Below, in pieces: positions 19,508-28,340 of a stretch of DNA of 64,000 nt (within the stretch, counting starts at the first letter, position 1; every line of letters begins with the position of its first letter). The notes beneath the pieces were generated by a model. The model had not been told where the DNA came from, made no database searches, and was given only the letters and a program-made list of their open reading frames with translations. The translations under genes were made by a program, and so were the position numbers. The stretch is from Leeia aquatica (GTDB lineage Bacteria > Pseudomonadota > Gammaproteobacteria > Burkholderiales > Leeiaceae), in contig NZ_JABAIM010000001.1 in the NCBI RefSeq assembly GCF_012641365.1, forward strand, positions 310,001 to 374,000, read 5' to 3'.

Positions 19508-21346
19508 TCAAGCCGCCAGTGCGCGCTGGCAGGCTGCAATGGCATCCGACAGCTGCGCATGCCGCTGCTGCAAGGCAGCGGGCAGTTTGTTACCCAGCTG
19601 TGCCAGCCATGTTTGCTGGCGGCTCAGCTCCTGTGACCAGCGCGCGGCATCCACCCGGGTCAGTTGCTCGAACAACTCCGCCGGGAACTCGGTGCCATTC
19701 CAGTCCAGATCCTCATGCCGAGGCACAACGCCCAGCGCAGTCTGGCGACCTTGCGCTTGCCCCTGGCAGCGCTGGATGATCCATTTCAGCACCCGCATAT
19801 TGTCGCCAAAGCCCGGCCAGACGAAGCGACCTTCCGCATTGGTCTGAAACCAGTTCACGCAGAATATCGGTGGTACCTCGGCAATACCGTCCACCATGCG
19901 CAACCAGTGCTGGAAGTAATCACCCATGTGGTAGCCGCAGAACGGCAACATGGCAAACGGGTCGCGTCGCACCACGCCTTGCTCACCCACCGCTGCAGCC
20001 GTGGTGGCCGAGCCCAGGGTTGCCGCCAGATAGACACCGGAAGCCCAGTCTGGTGCTTGATACGCCAGTGGTACCGTGTCGGCACGGCGGCCACCAAAGA
20101 TGAAAGCCGAAATGGGCACCCCGGCCGGATCTTCCCAGGCATCATCAATGGAGGGGCACTGGCTGGCGGGGGCGGTAAAGCGGGCATTCGGGTGCGCCGC
20201 CTTGCGGCCACAATCCGGCGTCCATGCCTGTCCGGTCCAGTCTGTCAGGCGTGCGGGTGGCGTCTTGCTCATGCCCTCCCACCAGACATCCCCATCTTCC
20301 GTCAACGCCACGTTGGTGAAAATCACATTCTCGCGCAAGGTGGCCATGGCATTGCGGTTGGTGAATTCCGAAGTCCCCGGTGCCACACCAAAATAACCAT
20401 ACTCGGGGTTGATGGCACGCAGGCGGCCATCTGCACCCGGCTTGATCCAGGCAATATCGTCACCGACCGTGGTGACCTTCCAGCCCTCCATCCCCGCGGG
20501 CGGGATCAGCATGGCAAAATTGGTTTTGCCACAGGCCGACGGAAAAGCGGCCGCCACATAGTGCTTCTCCCCTTGCGGGCTTTCCACCCCGAGGATCAGC
20601 ATGTGCTCGGCCAGCCAGCCTTCATCCCTTGCCATGGTGGAGGCGATGCGCAAGGCAAAGCACTTTTTGCCCAGCAAGGCATTGCCGCCATAACCAGAGC
20701 CATAGGACCAGATTTCGCGGGTTTCCGGGAAGTGCACAATATATTTGGTCGGGTTGCAAGGCCAGCGCACGTCGGCCTCACCGGCTTGCAGTGGCACACC
20801 CACGGTATGCAGGCAGGGAACGAAGTGCCCCTCTTCACCCAATACCTCGTACACCGCCCGCCCCATGCGGGTCATGATGCGCATATTGAGCACCACGTAG
20901 GGGCTATCCGACAGTTCCACGCCGATATGAGCAATCGGTGAGCCAAGCGGCCCCATCGAGAACGGGATCACATACAGAGTACGCCCGCGCATGCAGCCTT
21001 TGAACAAGCCTTGCAAGGTTTCTCGCATCAGCGCTGGGTCTTGCCAGTTGTTGGTCGGACCGGCATCTTCCTCACGTGCTGAACAAATAAAGGTTCGATC
21101 CTCTACTCGCGCCACATCGTTGGGGTCCGAACAGGCCAGATAGGAATTGGGGCGCAGTTCAGGATTCAGGCGGACCAGTTTGCCAGCCACCACCATTTGC
21201 TCGGTCAAGGCCGCTTGCTCTTGTGGAGAGCCATCCACCCAGTGTACCTGGGCGGGCTCGGTCAGTTCGACCACCTGCTGCACCCAGGCAATCAGGCGAC
21301 GATGTTTAACGTAATCCGGAACATTCAAGGGGGGGAGCTGTGACAT
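19508..21346 (-). CDS. pckG: Phosphoenolpyruvate carboxykinase (GTP)
   Basis: Converts oxaloacetate and GTP to phosphoenolpyruvate, CO2 and GDP: the entry step of gluconeogenesis from organic and amino acids. The 612 residues match the GTP-dependent family in length. The kinase P-loop with the hyper-reactive cysteine is visible as [12 protein letters not shown], and the sugar/metal-binding context [10 protein letters not shown] and [10 protein letters not shown] is also present. The ATG at 21346 follows a GGGG-rich stretch. Gluconeogenesis fits the many amino acid and betaine catabolic genes in this window. The upstream region contains an inverted repeat (21408-21454). Confidence 0.95.
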   Translation of the reverse strand: MSQLPPLNVPDYVKHRRLIAWVQQVVELTEPAQVHWVDGSPQEQAALTEQMVVAGKLVRLNPELRPNSYLACSDPNDVARVEDRTFICSAREEDAGPTNNWQDPALMRETLQGLFKGCMRGRTLYVIPFSMGPLGSPIAHIGVELSDSPYVVLNMRIMTRMGRAVYEVLGEEGHFVPCLHTVGVPLQAGEADVRWPCNPTKYIVHFPETREIWSYGSGYGGNALLGKKCFALRIASTMARDEGWLAEHMLILGVESPQGEKHYVAAAFPSACGKTNFAMLIPPAGMEGWKVTTVGDDIAWIKPGADGRLRAINPEYGYFGVAPGTSEFTNRNAMATLRENVIFTNVALTEDGDVWWEGMSKTPPARLTDWTGQAWTPDCGRKAAHPNARFTAPASQCPSIDDAWEDPAGVPISAFIFGGRRADTVPLAYQAPDWASGVYLAATLGSATTAAAVGEQGVVRRDPFAMLPFCGYHMGDYFQHWLRMVDGIAEVPPIFCVNWFQTNAEGRFVWPGFGDNMRVLKWIIQRCQGQAQGRQTALGVVPRHEDLDWNGTEFPAELFEQLTRVDAARWSQELSRQQTWLAQLGNKLPAALQQRHAQLSDAIAACQRALAA

Positions 21347-21407
21347 GGGGGAAGGCCATTGCAGTCATTACAGAGGGACTACAATTTTACCCCCAAACCC
21401 ATTTTTG

Positions 21408-21454
21408 GTCGTCAAAAAAAGCGTTTTTTCGACTGTATTTTTGGATTTGACGAC
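21408..21454. promoter_or_regulatory. Inverted repeat upstream of pckG
   Basis: GTCGTCAAA (21408-21416) and TTTGACGAC (21446-21454) are perfect inverted copies with centres 38 bases apart. They flank an A-run/T-run hairpin around GCG that could also terminate the thpR transcript. Each arm contains a TTGACG hexamer resembling a -35 box, facing both ways. Function unknown. Confidence 0.35.
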
Positions 21455-21492
21455 ATAAAAATGCGCAACACTTCGCCTGAATTACAGTTCAA

Positions 21493-21993
21493 CTACAGAG
21501 ACCAACGGCCCAGCTCGGCATACGCGGGACCTTGCGCATCCAGCCTGGACTGGACCAGCACAAAATCCCGTACTTCCCAGCTCAAGGCCGGAACAGATTG
21601 CGTGGCCATGCGTTGCGGCATACGCCGACGCAGCGTGACATGGGGCTGAAAGGGACGTCGATCCACACTCACACCCAGCTGCTGCACGCCCTGCTGTAGG
21701 GCTTCGGCCAGCTGTAGTAACGCAGCCTGCGGCGCCGAGGGTGACAGATGGGCCACACCCGGCGGTGACCAGATGGCGAGCCGATCCAGCTGCAAGACAA
21801 ATGCCTCACACTGTATGCGGGATGCCATGTCCTGCAGCGCTGGCAGCACCGCCTCCGATACCTCGGACATGAAAGCCAGAGTCAGGTGCACCGTCTCCGC
21901 ACGCGCAGGCCGCCCGCCATCGAGCAGCTGCGCCGCCTGCAGCATACTCTGCTGCAAGGGCGCATCCGGCCACAAAGCAAAAAACAGGCGCAT
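21493..21993 (-). CDS. thpR: RNA 2',3'-cyclic phosphodiesterase (LigT family)
   Basis: A 166-residue 2H phosphoesterase that opens 2',3'-cyclic phosphates on RNA; E. coli ThpR/LigT also ligates tRNA halves in vitro. Both HxTx motifs are present: HLTL at His36 and HVTL at His118, spaced as expected. The ATG at 21993 begins one base after the rnr stop (21995), so translation is probably coupled to rnr. A ribonuclease R / cyclic phosphodiesterase operon makes sense as an RNA-turnover pair. Confidence 0.88.
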   Translation of the reverse strand: MRLFFALWPDAPLQQSMLQAAQLLDGGRPARAETVHLTLAFMSEVSEAVLPALQDMASRIQCEAFVLQLDRLAIWSPPGVAHLSPSAPQAALLQLAEALQQGVQQLGVSVDRRPFQPHVTLRRRMPQRMATQSVPALSWEVRDFVLVQSRLDAQGPAYAELGRWSL

Positions 21994-21994
21994 C

Positions 21995-24385
21995 TCAGCG
22001 GGGACTGCGCTTGCGGCGCTGGCTCGGTGCCTGGGTCTGCTCGCCCTGCAAGGCAAAGTCAATCTTGGTGGTTTCCAGGTCCACCCGCACCACCTGCACC
22101 TGCAAACGGTCCCCCAGCTGATAACCCAGCCCGGTTTTCTCCCCACTTAAACGATGGCGTACGGCGTCATAGTGGAAATAGTCCTTGCCCAGTTCGGAGA
22201 TGTGTACCAGCCCTTCGATATAGATTTCATCGAGCAGCACAAACAAGCCAAAGCTGGTAACCGCCGCAACCGTACCGGCAAACGACTCGCCCACTTTATC
22301 CTGCATGAAGTAGCACTTCAGCCAGTTGTCGACATCCCGGGTGGCCTCATCGGCGCGCCGCTCGGTCATCGAGCAGTGCTCACCCAGCTGATGCCAGTCG
22401 CCCGGCTTGTACTTCTTGCCCGCCAGCACCGCCTTGATGGCACGGTGCACCAGCAAATCCGGGTAGCGGCGGATCGGCGAGGTAAAGTGCGTGTAGGCCT
22501 CGTAACCCAGACCAAAGTGCCCGACATTGTCCGGTGCGTAGCGCGCCTGCATCAGCGAGCGCTGAATGACCGTTTGCAGCAGCTGGGCATCCGGACGAGC
22601 ACGCACCTTGTCCAGCAGACGGGTGTAGTCAGCCACCGAGGGGGCCTCTCCGCCTTCCAGACTCAAGCCAAAGTCTTTGAGAAAGGCCTGCAGGTTCTCC
22701 AGCTTTTCCGGTGACGGTACCTCATGGTTCCGGAACAGGCTGGGCTGCTTGTGCTTGAGCAGGAAATCCGCCGCCGACACATTGGCCGCCAGCATGCATT
22801 CTTCAATCAGGCGATGCGCGTCGTTACGCACCACCGGCACAATGCGCTCAATCTTGCTGTTGGCATCGAACAGCATCTGCGTTTCACTACCGGCAAAGTC
22901 AATTGCCCCGCGCGCCTCTCGCGCCTTCAGCAAGGCATGAAACACCGCTTCCAGATTTTGCAGCGCGGGCAACAGCTTGCGCAGTGTCTTGTCCTGAACC
23001 GCATTCGGTTTGGCCAGTGTTTCCGCCACCTGGGTATAGGTCAGCCGCGCATGGGAATGCATCACCGCCTCATAGAAGCGATAATGTTTGACCTGCCCTT
23101 TTTTGCTGATCTCCATGTCACACACCATGCACAGGCGGTCGACCTTGGGGTTCAGCGAACAAATTTCATTGGACAGCGACTCCGGCAGCATCGGGATCAC
23201 CCGCCGCGGGAAATACACCGAGTTCCCCCGGCTCAGCGCTTCCGCATCCAGTTCCGAGCCTGGCCGGACGTAATAGCTGACATCGGCAATGGCCACCAGC
23301 AAGCGCCAGCCCTTGCCTTTGGGCTCGCAGTAGACCGCATCGTCAAAATCGCGCGAGGTTTCACCATCAATGGTGACCAGTGGCAGGCCGGTCAGGTCCT
23401 CGCGGTCCTTCCAGTCCTTCTTGCGCACCTTGTCCGGCACCGGCTCTGCCAGCAGCGCCTCGGAGAACACATGCGGCAGGTCATGCTTGCGCAGGGCAAT
23501 TTCAATTTCCATGCCTGGATCAGCATAGTTGCCCAGCACTTGCTCCACCCGTCCGATCGGGCGGGCATGCTTGCCGGGCTGCTGCAGCAGGTTGACCATC
23601 ACCACCTGACCATCCTGCAAAGGCTCAGTCAGATGCTGGTGCTCCTCGTGGGGCAGCAGGATTTCATGCTGGATACGCTTGTCTTCCGCCATGGCAAAGG
23701 GTACGCCACGGTTCATGAACACGCGACCGACCAACTGCTGCTGAGCCCGCTCCAGTACTTCAACCACGCTGCCTTCGCGCTTGCCGCGGCGCTCTGGGCT
23801 GCGTCGGTCCTGCGTTACTTCCCGTACCAGTACGCGGTCACCGTGCATCACCTTCTGCATCTCGCGACTGTTCAAATACAGGTCCGGGCTGCCATCTTCG
23901 GGTACGCAAAAACCAAAGCCATCCACATGACCAAACACCTTGCCACGGATCAAATCCAGCTTGTCCGCCACACAGATGTCACCCTTGCGGTTGAACAGCA
24001 GCTCGCCATCACGCTCCATGGCGCGTAGCCGACGGCTGAACACACCCTCTTCTGCGGTCTGGATCTCCAGCAGGTTCATAAGCTCAATGGGCGCCACCGG
24101 CACCCCTTGTGCGGCCAGGATTTGCAGCACGTACTCACGGCTGGGTAGCGGCGAAGCATAGTTCTGGCGTTCACGCTCCAGCCAGGGGTCTTGCTGGCGC
24201 AGGCCAGTCGCAGGAGTAGCAGCGGATTTACGGGTTTTACTACGGCGAGGTGTGGCGGGTGGCGTGGTCGCCGGGGAGGTCACAACTTCGGTGACAGCTG
24301 CGGCGGGGGCTCGTTTACGAGAGCGCGTTGCTGGCTTAACTTCTGGGGTAGATGAGGTTGGGATTTCGTTTTGTTTTTTTTGCAT
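21995..24385 (-). CDS. rnr: Ribonuclease R
   Basis: Processive 3'-5' exoribonuclease of the RNB family that degrades structured RNA. Domain order in the 796-residue protein: a basic, low-complexity N-terminal extension (about residues 1-65, rich in Lys/Arg/Ala/Thr/Pro), cold-shock domains, and the RNB catalytic domain, with conserved aspartates in TSRDFDDAVYCEPKG. A C-terminal S1 domain follows, with GTVAAVTSFGLFVLLDEI. The start is ATG 24385 with only a weak AATCGG site; longer starts would run into the divergent tRNA promoter. It is followed immediately by thpR. Confidence 0.94.
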   Translation of the reverse strand: MQKKQNEIPTSSTPEVKPATRSRKRAPAAAVTEVVTSPATTPPATPRRSKTRKSAATPATGLRQQDPWLERERQNYASPLPSREYVLQILAAQGVPVAPIELMNLLEIQTAEEGVFSRRLRAMERDGELLFNRKGDICVADKLDLIRGKVFGHVDGFGFCVPEDGSPDLYLNSREMQKVMHGDRVLVREVTQDRRSPERRGKREGSVVEVLERAQQQLVGRVFMNRGVPFAMAEDKRIQHEILLPHEEHQHLTEPLQDGQVVMVNLLQQPGKHARPIGRVEQVLGNYADPGMEIEIALRKHDLPHVFSEALLAEPVPDKVRKKDWKDREDLTGLPLVTIDGETSRDFDDAVYCEPKGKGWRLLVAIADVSYYVRPGSELDAEALSRGNSVYFPRRVIPMLPESLSNEICSLNPKVDRLCMVCDMEISKKGQVKHYRFYEAVMHSHARLTYTQVAETLAKPNAVQDKTLRKLLPALQNLEAVFHALLKAREARGAIDFAGSETQMLFDANSKIERIVPVVRNDAHRLIEECMLAANVSAADFLLKHKQPSLFRNHEVPSPEKLENLQAFLKDFGLSLEGGEAPSVADYTRLLDKVRARPDAQLLQTVIQRSLMQARYAPDNVGHFGLGYEAYTHFTSPIRRYPDLLVHRAIKAVLAGKKYKPGDWHQLGEHCSMTERRADEATRDVDNWLKCYFMQDKVGESFAGTVAAVTSFGLFVLLDEIYIEGLVHISELGKDYFHYDAVRHRLSGEKTGLGYQLGDRLQVQVVRVDLETTKIDFALQGEQTQAPSQRRKRSPR

Positions 24386-24392
24386 CCGATTA

Positions 24393-24420
24393 TTGACACG
24401 TGGTTGGAAACCCTTATAAT
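24393..24420 (+). promoter_or_regulatory. Strong sigma-70 promoter of the tRNA-Leu pair
   Basis: Consensus TTGACA (24393-24398), a 16-base spacer and consensus TATAAT (24415-24420). The region after it starts GCGTGC, the GC-rich discriminator typical of stable-RNA promoters under stringent control. The first tRNA begins 58 bases downstream. The box lies just outside the rnr start on the other strand. Confidence 0.85.
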
Positions 24421-24477
24421 GCGTGCTTCTTCGCTGCTGCGCAACAGAAATCGCGGTTGAGCAGCAAAAGATGGCGG

Positions 24478-24564
24478 GCCCAGGTGGCGGAATTGGTAGA
24501 CGCACTAGGTTCAGGTCCTAGCGCCTTCACGGGCGTGGAAGTTCGAGTCTTCTCCTGGGCACCA
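24478..24564 (+). tRNA. tRNA-Leu (anticodon CAG), copy 1
   Basis: 87 bases including an encoded CCA. The acceptor stem GCCCAGG / CCTGGGC pairs fully. The anticodon arm CTAGG-TTCAGGT-CCTAG gives anticodon CAG, reading CUG. The long variable arm (GCCTTCACGGGC) is as expected of a class II leucine tRNA, and the T-loop contains GTTCGAGTC. Confidence 0.97.
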
Positions 24565-24596
24565 TCGACAACAAAGCGAAGCAAGTCTGGAATCGT

Positions 24597-24683
24597 GCCC
24601 AGGTGGCGGAATTGGTAGACGCACTAGGTTCAGGTCCTAGCGCCTTCACGGGCGTGGAAGTTCGAGTCTTCTCCTGGGCACCA
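24597..24683 (+). tRNA. tRNA-Leu (anticodon CAG), copy 2
   Basis: Base-for-base identical to copy 1, including the CCA end, and starting 119 bases after it. The 32-base spacer contains no promoter-like boxes, so both tRNAs should come from one transcript. I see no clear hairpin-plus-T terminator after it, only the pyrimidine-rich CCTTCCTTTTGTTT. Confidence 0.97.
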
Positions 24684-24793
24684 CGATTCAAATCACTCCT
24701 GCAGTAACCCTTCCTTTTGTTTGATTGCCCCAGCTTTGCGATGACCAGTTCGGTCAGGTAGCATGTTTGCGGTCCACTTCACCTGCAAATACC

Positions 24794-25426
24794 ATGCTGA
24801 TACCTGCTGATGATATTCATCGTGTGCTGCGACAAGCCCGTAAAGCCGCACTGGCCACGCATTCCGCACGCCACCCAGGTTTTCCGCATGCTTCCTGGTT
24901 GCCACTCTGTGTTGCCGCCGCAGGCGACCCCTTGCTGCTGTTGAGCCAGCTGGCCGAGCATACCCAGAATCTGCAGGCCAACCCGCAGGCCAGCCTCTTA
25001 CTTACCGCAGATGATCACCTCCCCGCGACAGAGCAGCGGCGGCTGACCTTATTGGGTAGCCTGACCCCGGTTGAACTGGAACCAGAAGAACAGGCGCGTT
25101 ACCTGCGCCTGCAGCCTGATGCAGCACAGTTTCTGGCTTTGGGTGACTTTCGTTTTTATCGCATGCAGGTAGCGCATGCGCGATTGATTGCCGGATTTGG
25201 CCGCATGGGCTGGCAAACCGGTGCACAAGCAGCAGGTTTGCCCTGGGATGCCCGGCAAGAACACGCCGTGCTGGCACAACTGGACCACCCTGCCGTATTG
25301 GGTATTGATCCCTACGGGCTGGACTATGACAACGCGGGGCAACGCAGCCGCCATGAATGGCCGCATGCTACCTCGGAAATGACGTCATTGCTGGCACAGG
25401 CACGCCTATGGTGTGACGCTCACTGA
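24794..25426 (+). CDS. HugZ-like pyridoxamine 5'-phosphate oxidase-fold protein
   Basis: A 210-residue protein of the split-barrel flavin/heme-binding superfamily. The N-terminal segment ALATHSARHPGFPHASWLPLCV...GDPLLLLSQLA is typical of HugZ/pyridoxamine oxidase-like proteins, some of which degrade heme to release iron. The C-terminal half FLALGDFRFYRMQVAHARLIAGFGRMGW has the GFG-A/R pattern of heme utilization HugZ-like members. Substrate cannot be assigned from sequence. The start is ATG 24794, without a clear ribosome site. It stands alone and converges on the next gene. Confidence 0.75.
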   Translation: MLIPADDIHRVLRQARKAALATHSARHPGFPHASWLPLCVAAAGDPLLLLSQLAEHTQNLQANPQASLLLTADDHLPATEQRRLTLLGSLTPVELEPEEQARYLRLQPDAAQFLALGDFRFYRMQVAHARLIAGFGRMGWQTGAQAAGLPWDARQEHAVLAQLDHPAVLGIDPYGLDYDNAGQRSRHEWPHATSEMTSLLAQARLWCDAH

Positions 25427-25430
25427 GCGT

Positions 25431-26468
25431 TCACACCATCAGGTCCAGCTGCTGCACGCTGCGCACCTGCCCGTCATCACCGATCGCAATGCCGCTACGC
25501 TGTATCTGCCCTTGCAGCTGATGCCCTGCGCCGTACAGGTCAAAGGGGGTGGCCAGCGAAGCCAGGCTGATGGCACCGACCCCCGCCTGCTTCAGGCTCA
25601 ACAGCTGATCTTTGCCATCCACGCCACGCGTCCACAGGCAAAGCTGCGCGAATACCGGGTCTGACTCATCAATCCAGCCATTGTGATCGCTGTCTTCCTG
25701 CGCCAGATCGGCAAACCCGTTGCCAGACTGGGGGCCAAACAGCTCGCGGCCATCATTGACCTTGCCGTCCTGATTGCGATCCAGCGCCAGAAAACCACTC
25801 CCCGGCTGCAGCAGGTGAACCTGCTCTCGCTGCCCGTCTGCGTCCAGATCAAAAGCGACGGTCTGCTCAGACAGGGCTGCCGCATTGCCGGCATAGTTAA
25901 TGATCAGGGGATCCTTGCGTACGGCATTGCCGATGGTGAGCCGCTCGTGTCGCTCTTCGTGGTATTGCCGGGCCAGCGTGAGCGACAGGTCGAAGCGGAT
26001 GTGGGCACCATCCTGCGTCACCAGCTCGCCTTGCGCGCTGAACTGGCTGAGCTCCCGCTCATCACGCACCTCATGGTACTCGTACTCGGCACCGAAGCCG
26101 GGATCGTTATTGGTCGCTGCGACCGCCTCTGCCGCAGGCTGGGCGCTATCCGCCTCGGCACCAGGCAGTTTGCCCTCAAACAGGTCCAGCTTGCGCCCGG
26201 TCAGGATTTCCACCAGTTGCCGCAAGACATCCAGCGGCGAGCCTGACACGGTTCCCCTGCACTCATCCGGCTTGGGCTGCGGCGCTGCTGCGTCCGCCTG
26301 CGCCGCCAACCGTCGCGCCTCCTCTCCCAGGGTCACCTGATCGCGGCCCCGCTCTGGCGCATCAGACGGACGCGGCCCGGTCCAAAACCGCAAGTGCTCG
26401 CGCACCTCTGTCTGCTCGAGTTTGACATGCGATGCACTCATTTGCAGCGTGGCTGATTCGATCTTCAT
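25431..26468 (-). CDS. Protein of unknown function with EF-hand-like calcium motifs
   Basis: I do not recognise a named function. The 345-residue protein has no signal peptide or membrane segment. Residues 1-200 are hydrophilic, with a Pro/Ala-rich linker (about 60-125). Residues 206-275 hold three calcium-loop-like stretches: FDLDADGQRE, LDRNQDGKVNDGRELFG and EDSDHNGWIDESD. These resemble the repeat block found in many proteobacterial proteins of the same unnamed family. The C-terminal 60 residues end in a hydrophobic VQQLDLMV. Location and partners are unknown. It is monocistronic and convergent with the HugZ-like gene. Confidence 0.7.
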   Translation of the reverse strand: MKIESATLQMSASHVKLEQTEVREHLRFWTGPRPSDAPERGRDQVTLGEEARRLAAQADAAAPQPKPDECRGTVSGSPLDVLRQLVEILTGRKLDLFEGKLPGAEADSAQPAAEAVAATNNDPGFGAEYEYHEVRDERELSQFSAQGELVTQDGAHIRFDLSLTLARQYHEERHERLTIGNAVRKDPLIINYAGNAAALSEQTVAFDLDADGQREQVHLLQPGSGFLALDRNQDGKVNDGRELFGPQSGNGFADLAQEDSDHNGWIDESDPVFAQLCLWTRGVDGKDQLLSLKQAGVGAISLASLATPFDLYGAGHQLQGQIQRSGIAIGDDGQVRSVQQLDLMV

Positions 26469-26530
26469 GGCACACTCCGATAGCCGCCGACCTGTACGGT
26501 CTATCGGGTGATTCCAGCATTACTTTAGCC

Positions 26531-27406
26531 TCAGCAGCTGGACGGCATCACCACCAGCGCCACCCCGGCAGCGGCCAGCCCGATGCCCAGCAGCATCAAG
26601 GCGGTCAACGGCTCATCCAGAATCAGTGAGGCCATCACTGCAGTGGTAGGCGGCACCAGATAGAACAGGCTGGACACCTTGCTCGCCTCACCCTGCCGAA
26701 TCAGCCAGAACAGCAAAAAGATGGCCGCCAGCGACAACACCAGCACCAACCAGGCCATGGCCAGCCCAAATTGCATCGTCCATACGACCGGACGCGTCTC
26801 CAGCAGTGACAAGGGCAATAACACCAGCGTCGCTGCCAGATACTGGATCAGGGTCGTGATGCGGAAATCCAGCCCACCGCCAAAGTGCTTTTGGTACAAG
26901 GTGCCAACAGACATGCCCAGCATGGCCATGACCGTCAGCGCGAACCCCAGTAACGAAAATTGGCCGCTACCCCACTTGCTGGACAACACCAGCAGCACCC
27001 CGGCCAAACCCAGTGCCAAACCCAGCCAGTGCCGTGCAGGCGGACGCTCTTTCAGCAACCCGGCACCAATCAGGTTGACCACCAGCGGTTGCAAACCTGC
27101 AACCAGCGCCACCAAGCCAGCGGGGACGTGATGATCTATGGCACTGAACACCCCTCCCAGATAGGTGGCGTGCAGCAAGACCCCCGCTACGGCAACATGC
27201 GCAACCACTCTCCAGTCACGCGGCCACGACACGCCCGCCAGCAGAATGAACGGCGTCAGCAACGCTACCACCAGCACAAAGCGGATCACCAGAAAGGTCA
27301 GCGGTGGGGCAAACGGCATGCCCAGCTTGGTGAAGATGAAGCCCGTGCTCCACAGCAGTACAAACAGGAACGGCGCCAGACGTGGCAATACGCGTGAAGC
27401 AGGCAT
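26531..27406 (-). CDS. EamA-family (DMT superfamily) exporter
   Basis: Inner-membrane transporter of the drug/metabolite family with two EamA repeats and about ten transmembrane helices; members export amino acids or other small metabolites. About 291 residues if started at ATG 27406 (MPASRVLPRLAPFLFVLLWSTGFIFTKLG). An in-frame ATG at 27439 is also possible and neither has a strong ribosome site. Substrate cannot be read from sequence. It lies downstream of phaR on the same strand but separated by the phaR terminator. Confidence 0.85.
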   Translation of the reverse strand: MPASRVLPRLAPFLFVLLWSTGFIFTKLGMPFAPPLTFLVIRFVLVVALLTPFILLAGVSWPRDWRVVAHVAVAGVLLHATYLGGVFSAIDHHVPAGLVALVAGLQPLVVNLIGAGLLKERPPARHWLGLALGLAGVLLVLSSKWGSGQFSLLGFALTVMAMLGMSVGTLYQKHFGGGLDFRITTLIQYLAATLVLLPLSLLETRPVVWTMQFGLAMAWLVLVLSLAAIFLLFWLIRQGEASKVSSLFYLVPPTTAVMASLILDEPLTALMLLGIGLAAAGVALVVMPSSC

Positions 27407-27550
27407 GCTCAACCCAAAAATAAACCCTGATGTCTGCATGGTGACATACTCGACCGGGCGTGACACGGCACGCGACAGGAGGATTGGACTCGACTGTCTC
27501 CGTCAGATCCGGGGCGTTGTACCGGTCCCACTACCATGACAGCAACAAAT

Positions 27551-27574
27551 GAAAAAGCGGCCCGCAGGCCGCTT
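27551..27574 (-). terminator. Terminator of phaR
   Basis: Perfect 8-base stem AAGCGGCC / GGCCGCTT with loop CGCA. On the minus strand it is followed by TTTTTCATTTG. It closes the phaR transcript before the EamA gene. Confidence 0.75.
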
Positions 27575-27597
27575 GGTCTGAGCCGGGTACCGATGGC

Positions 27598-28164
27598 TTA
27601 CTTGTCCTGCTTCTCCGGGGGGGTAAAGCCCGGCATGCCAGGAAAACCCAGCCCGCTGAACAGGTTGCGGGTGCGGTCCTGCATCTGCTGCTGCATGTCC
27701 ACAAACATATTGGTGCTCTGCTCCAGGTAGGTGGACAGCATGCCTTGCATGGCAGGGCCCTGAAACTTGAGGAACTCGTTCCACAAGCCGGAGTTCATCA
27801 CCGGGTTCTCACCATAGAGCTGCTTGGTCTGCTCCTGCAGGCGGTTTTGCATCTGGGCGAACATTTGCATGTTCTTTTCCAGATACGTGCCCATCATGCC
27901 CTGCATCGCATTGCCATAGAAGCGGATGATCTGGGTCAGCACGTCGTAGGAAAACATTGGCATGCCACCGGACTCTTCTTCCAGAATGATCTGCAGCAGC
28001 ACACTGCGGGTCAGATCATCGCCACTCTTGGCATCCAGCACCTGAATGTCCACATTGTCCAGAACGAGGCGCTTCACATCATCGAGGGTGATATAGCAAC
28101 TGGTCGCCGTATCGTACAACCGGCGGTTAGGGTATTTCTTGATGATGCGCTTTTCTTGCGTCAT
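27598..28164 (-). CDS. phaR: Polyhydroxyalkanoate synthesis repressor
   Basis: DNA- and polyester-binding repressor that represses phasin genes until PHA granules titrate it. The 188-residue protein opens with the diagnostic PHA accumulation DNA-binding domain RIIKKYPNRRLYDTATSCY. Two repeats of the PHB-binding type follow (QGMMGTYLEKNMQMF and QGMLSTYLEQSTNMF), and the C terminus is Met/Gln/Pro-rich. The start ATG 28164 is preceded by GGAAGG. It is divergent from its expected target phaP. Confidence 0.93.
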   Translation of the reverse strand: MTQEKRIIKKYPNRRLYDTATSCYITLDDVKRLVLDNVDIQVLDAKSGDDLTRSVLLQIILEEESGGMPMFSYDVLTQIIRFYGNAMQGMMGTYLEKNMQMFAQMQNRLQEQTKQLYGENPVMNSGLWNEFLKFQGPAMQGMLSTYLEQSTNMFVDMQQQMQDRTRNLFSGLGFPGMPGFTPPEKQDK

Positions 28165-28258
28165 GCGTGCCTTCCCTTGTCGGCTTGTTTCTTCGGATTC
28201 TATCACCATTTTACGCTGCTGCGACGCGCAAGCACACCCCCTTGAAATATTGTTGCAA

Positions 28259-28313
28259 TGCACAAATATATTTGACATCACGTTGATATCAATAATATTA
28301 TTCAAATTGTGCA
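28259..28313. promoter_or_regulatory. phaR-phaP control region with phaP promoter and dyads
   Basis: On the plus strand TTGACA (28272-28277), 18 bases and TATTAT (28296-28301) form a good phaP promoter. TGCACAA (28259-28265) and TTGTGCA (28307-28313) are inverted copies bracketing it, and the perfect palindrome TTGATATCAA lies inside the spacer. These are candidate PhaR sites; the assignment is inference. Confidence 0.55.
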
Positions 28314-28340
28314 CCGCACCAACAACCAAGGAGCAAGACC

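Noticed and set aside
19664-20941. Plus-strand open frame opposite pckG
   Set aside because: PckG is complete on the minus strand, and the antisense frame has no motifs.
22724-24028. Long plus-strand open frame opposite rnr
   Set aside because: Antisense to the RNB domain of ribonuclease R. No ribosome site and no recognisable motifs.
24478-24683. tRNA repeat as a phage or island attachment site
   Set aside because: Both copies are full tRNAs 119 bases apart with no integrase or foreign genes nearby; a plain tandem duplication explains it.
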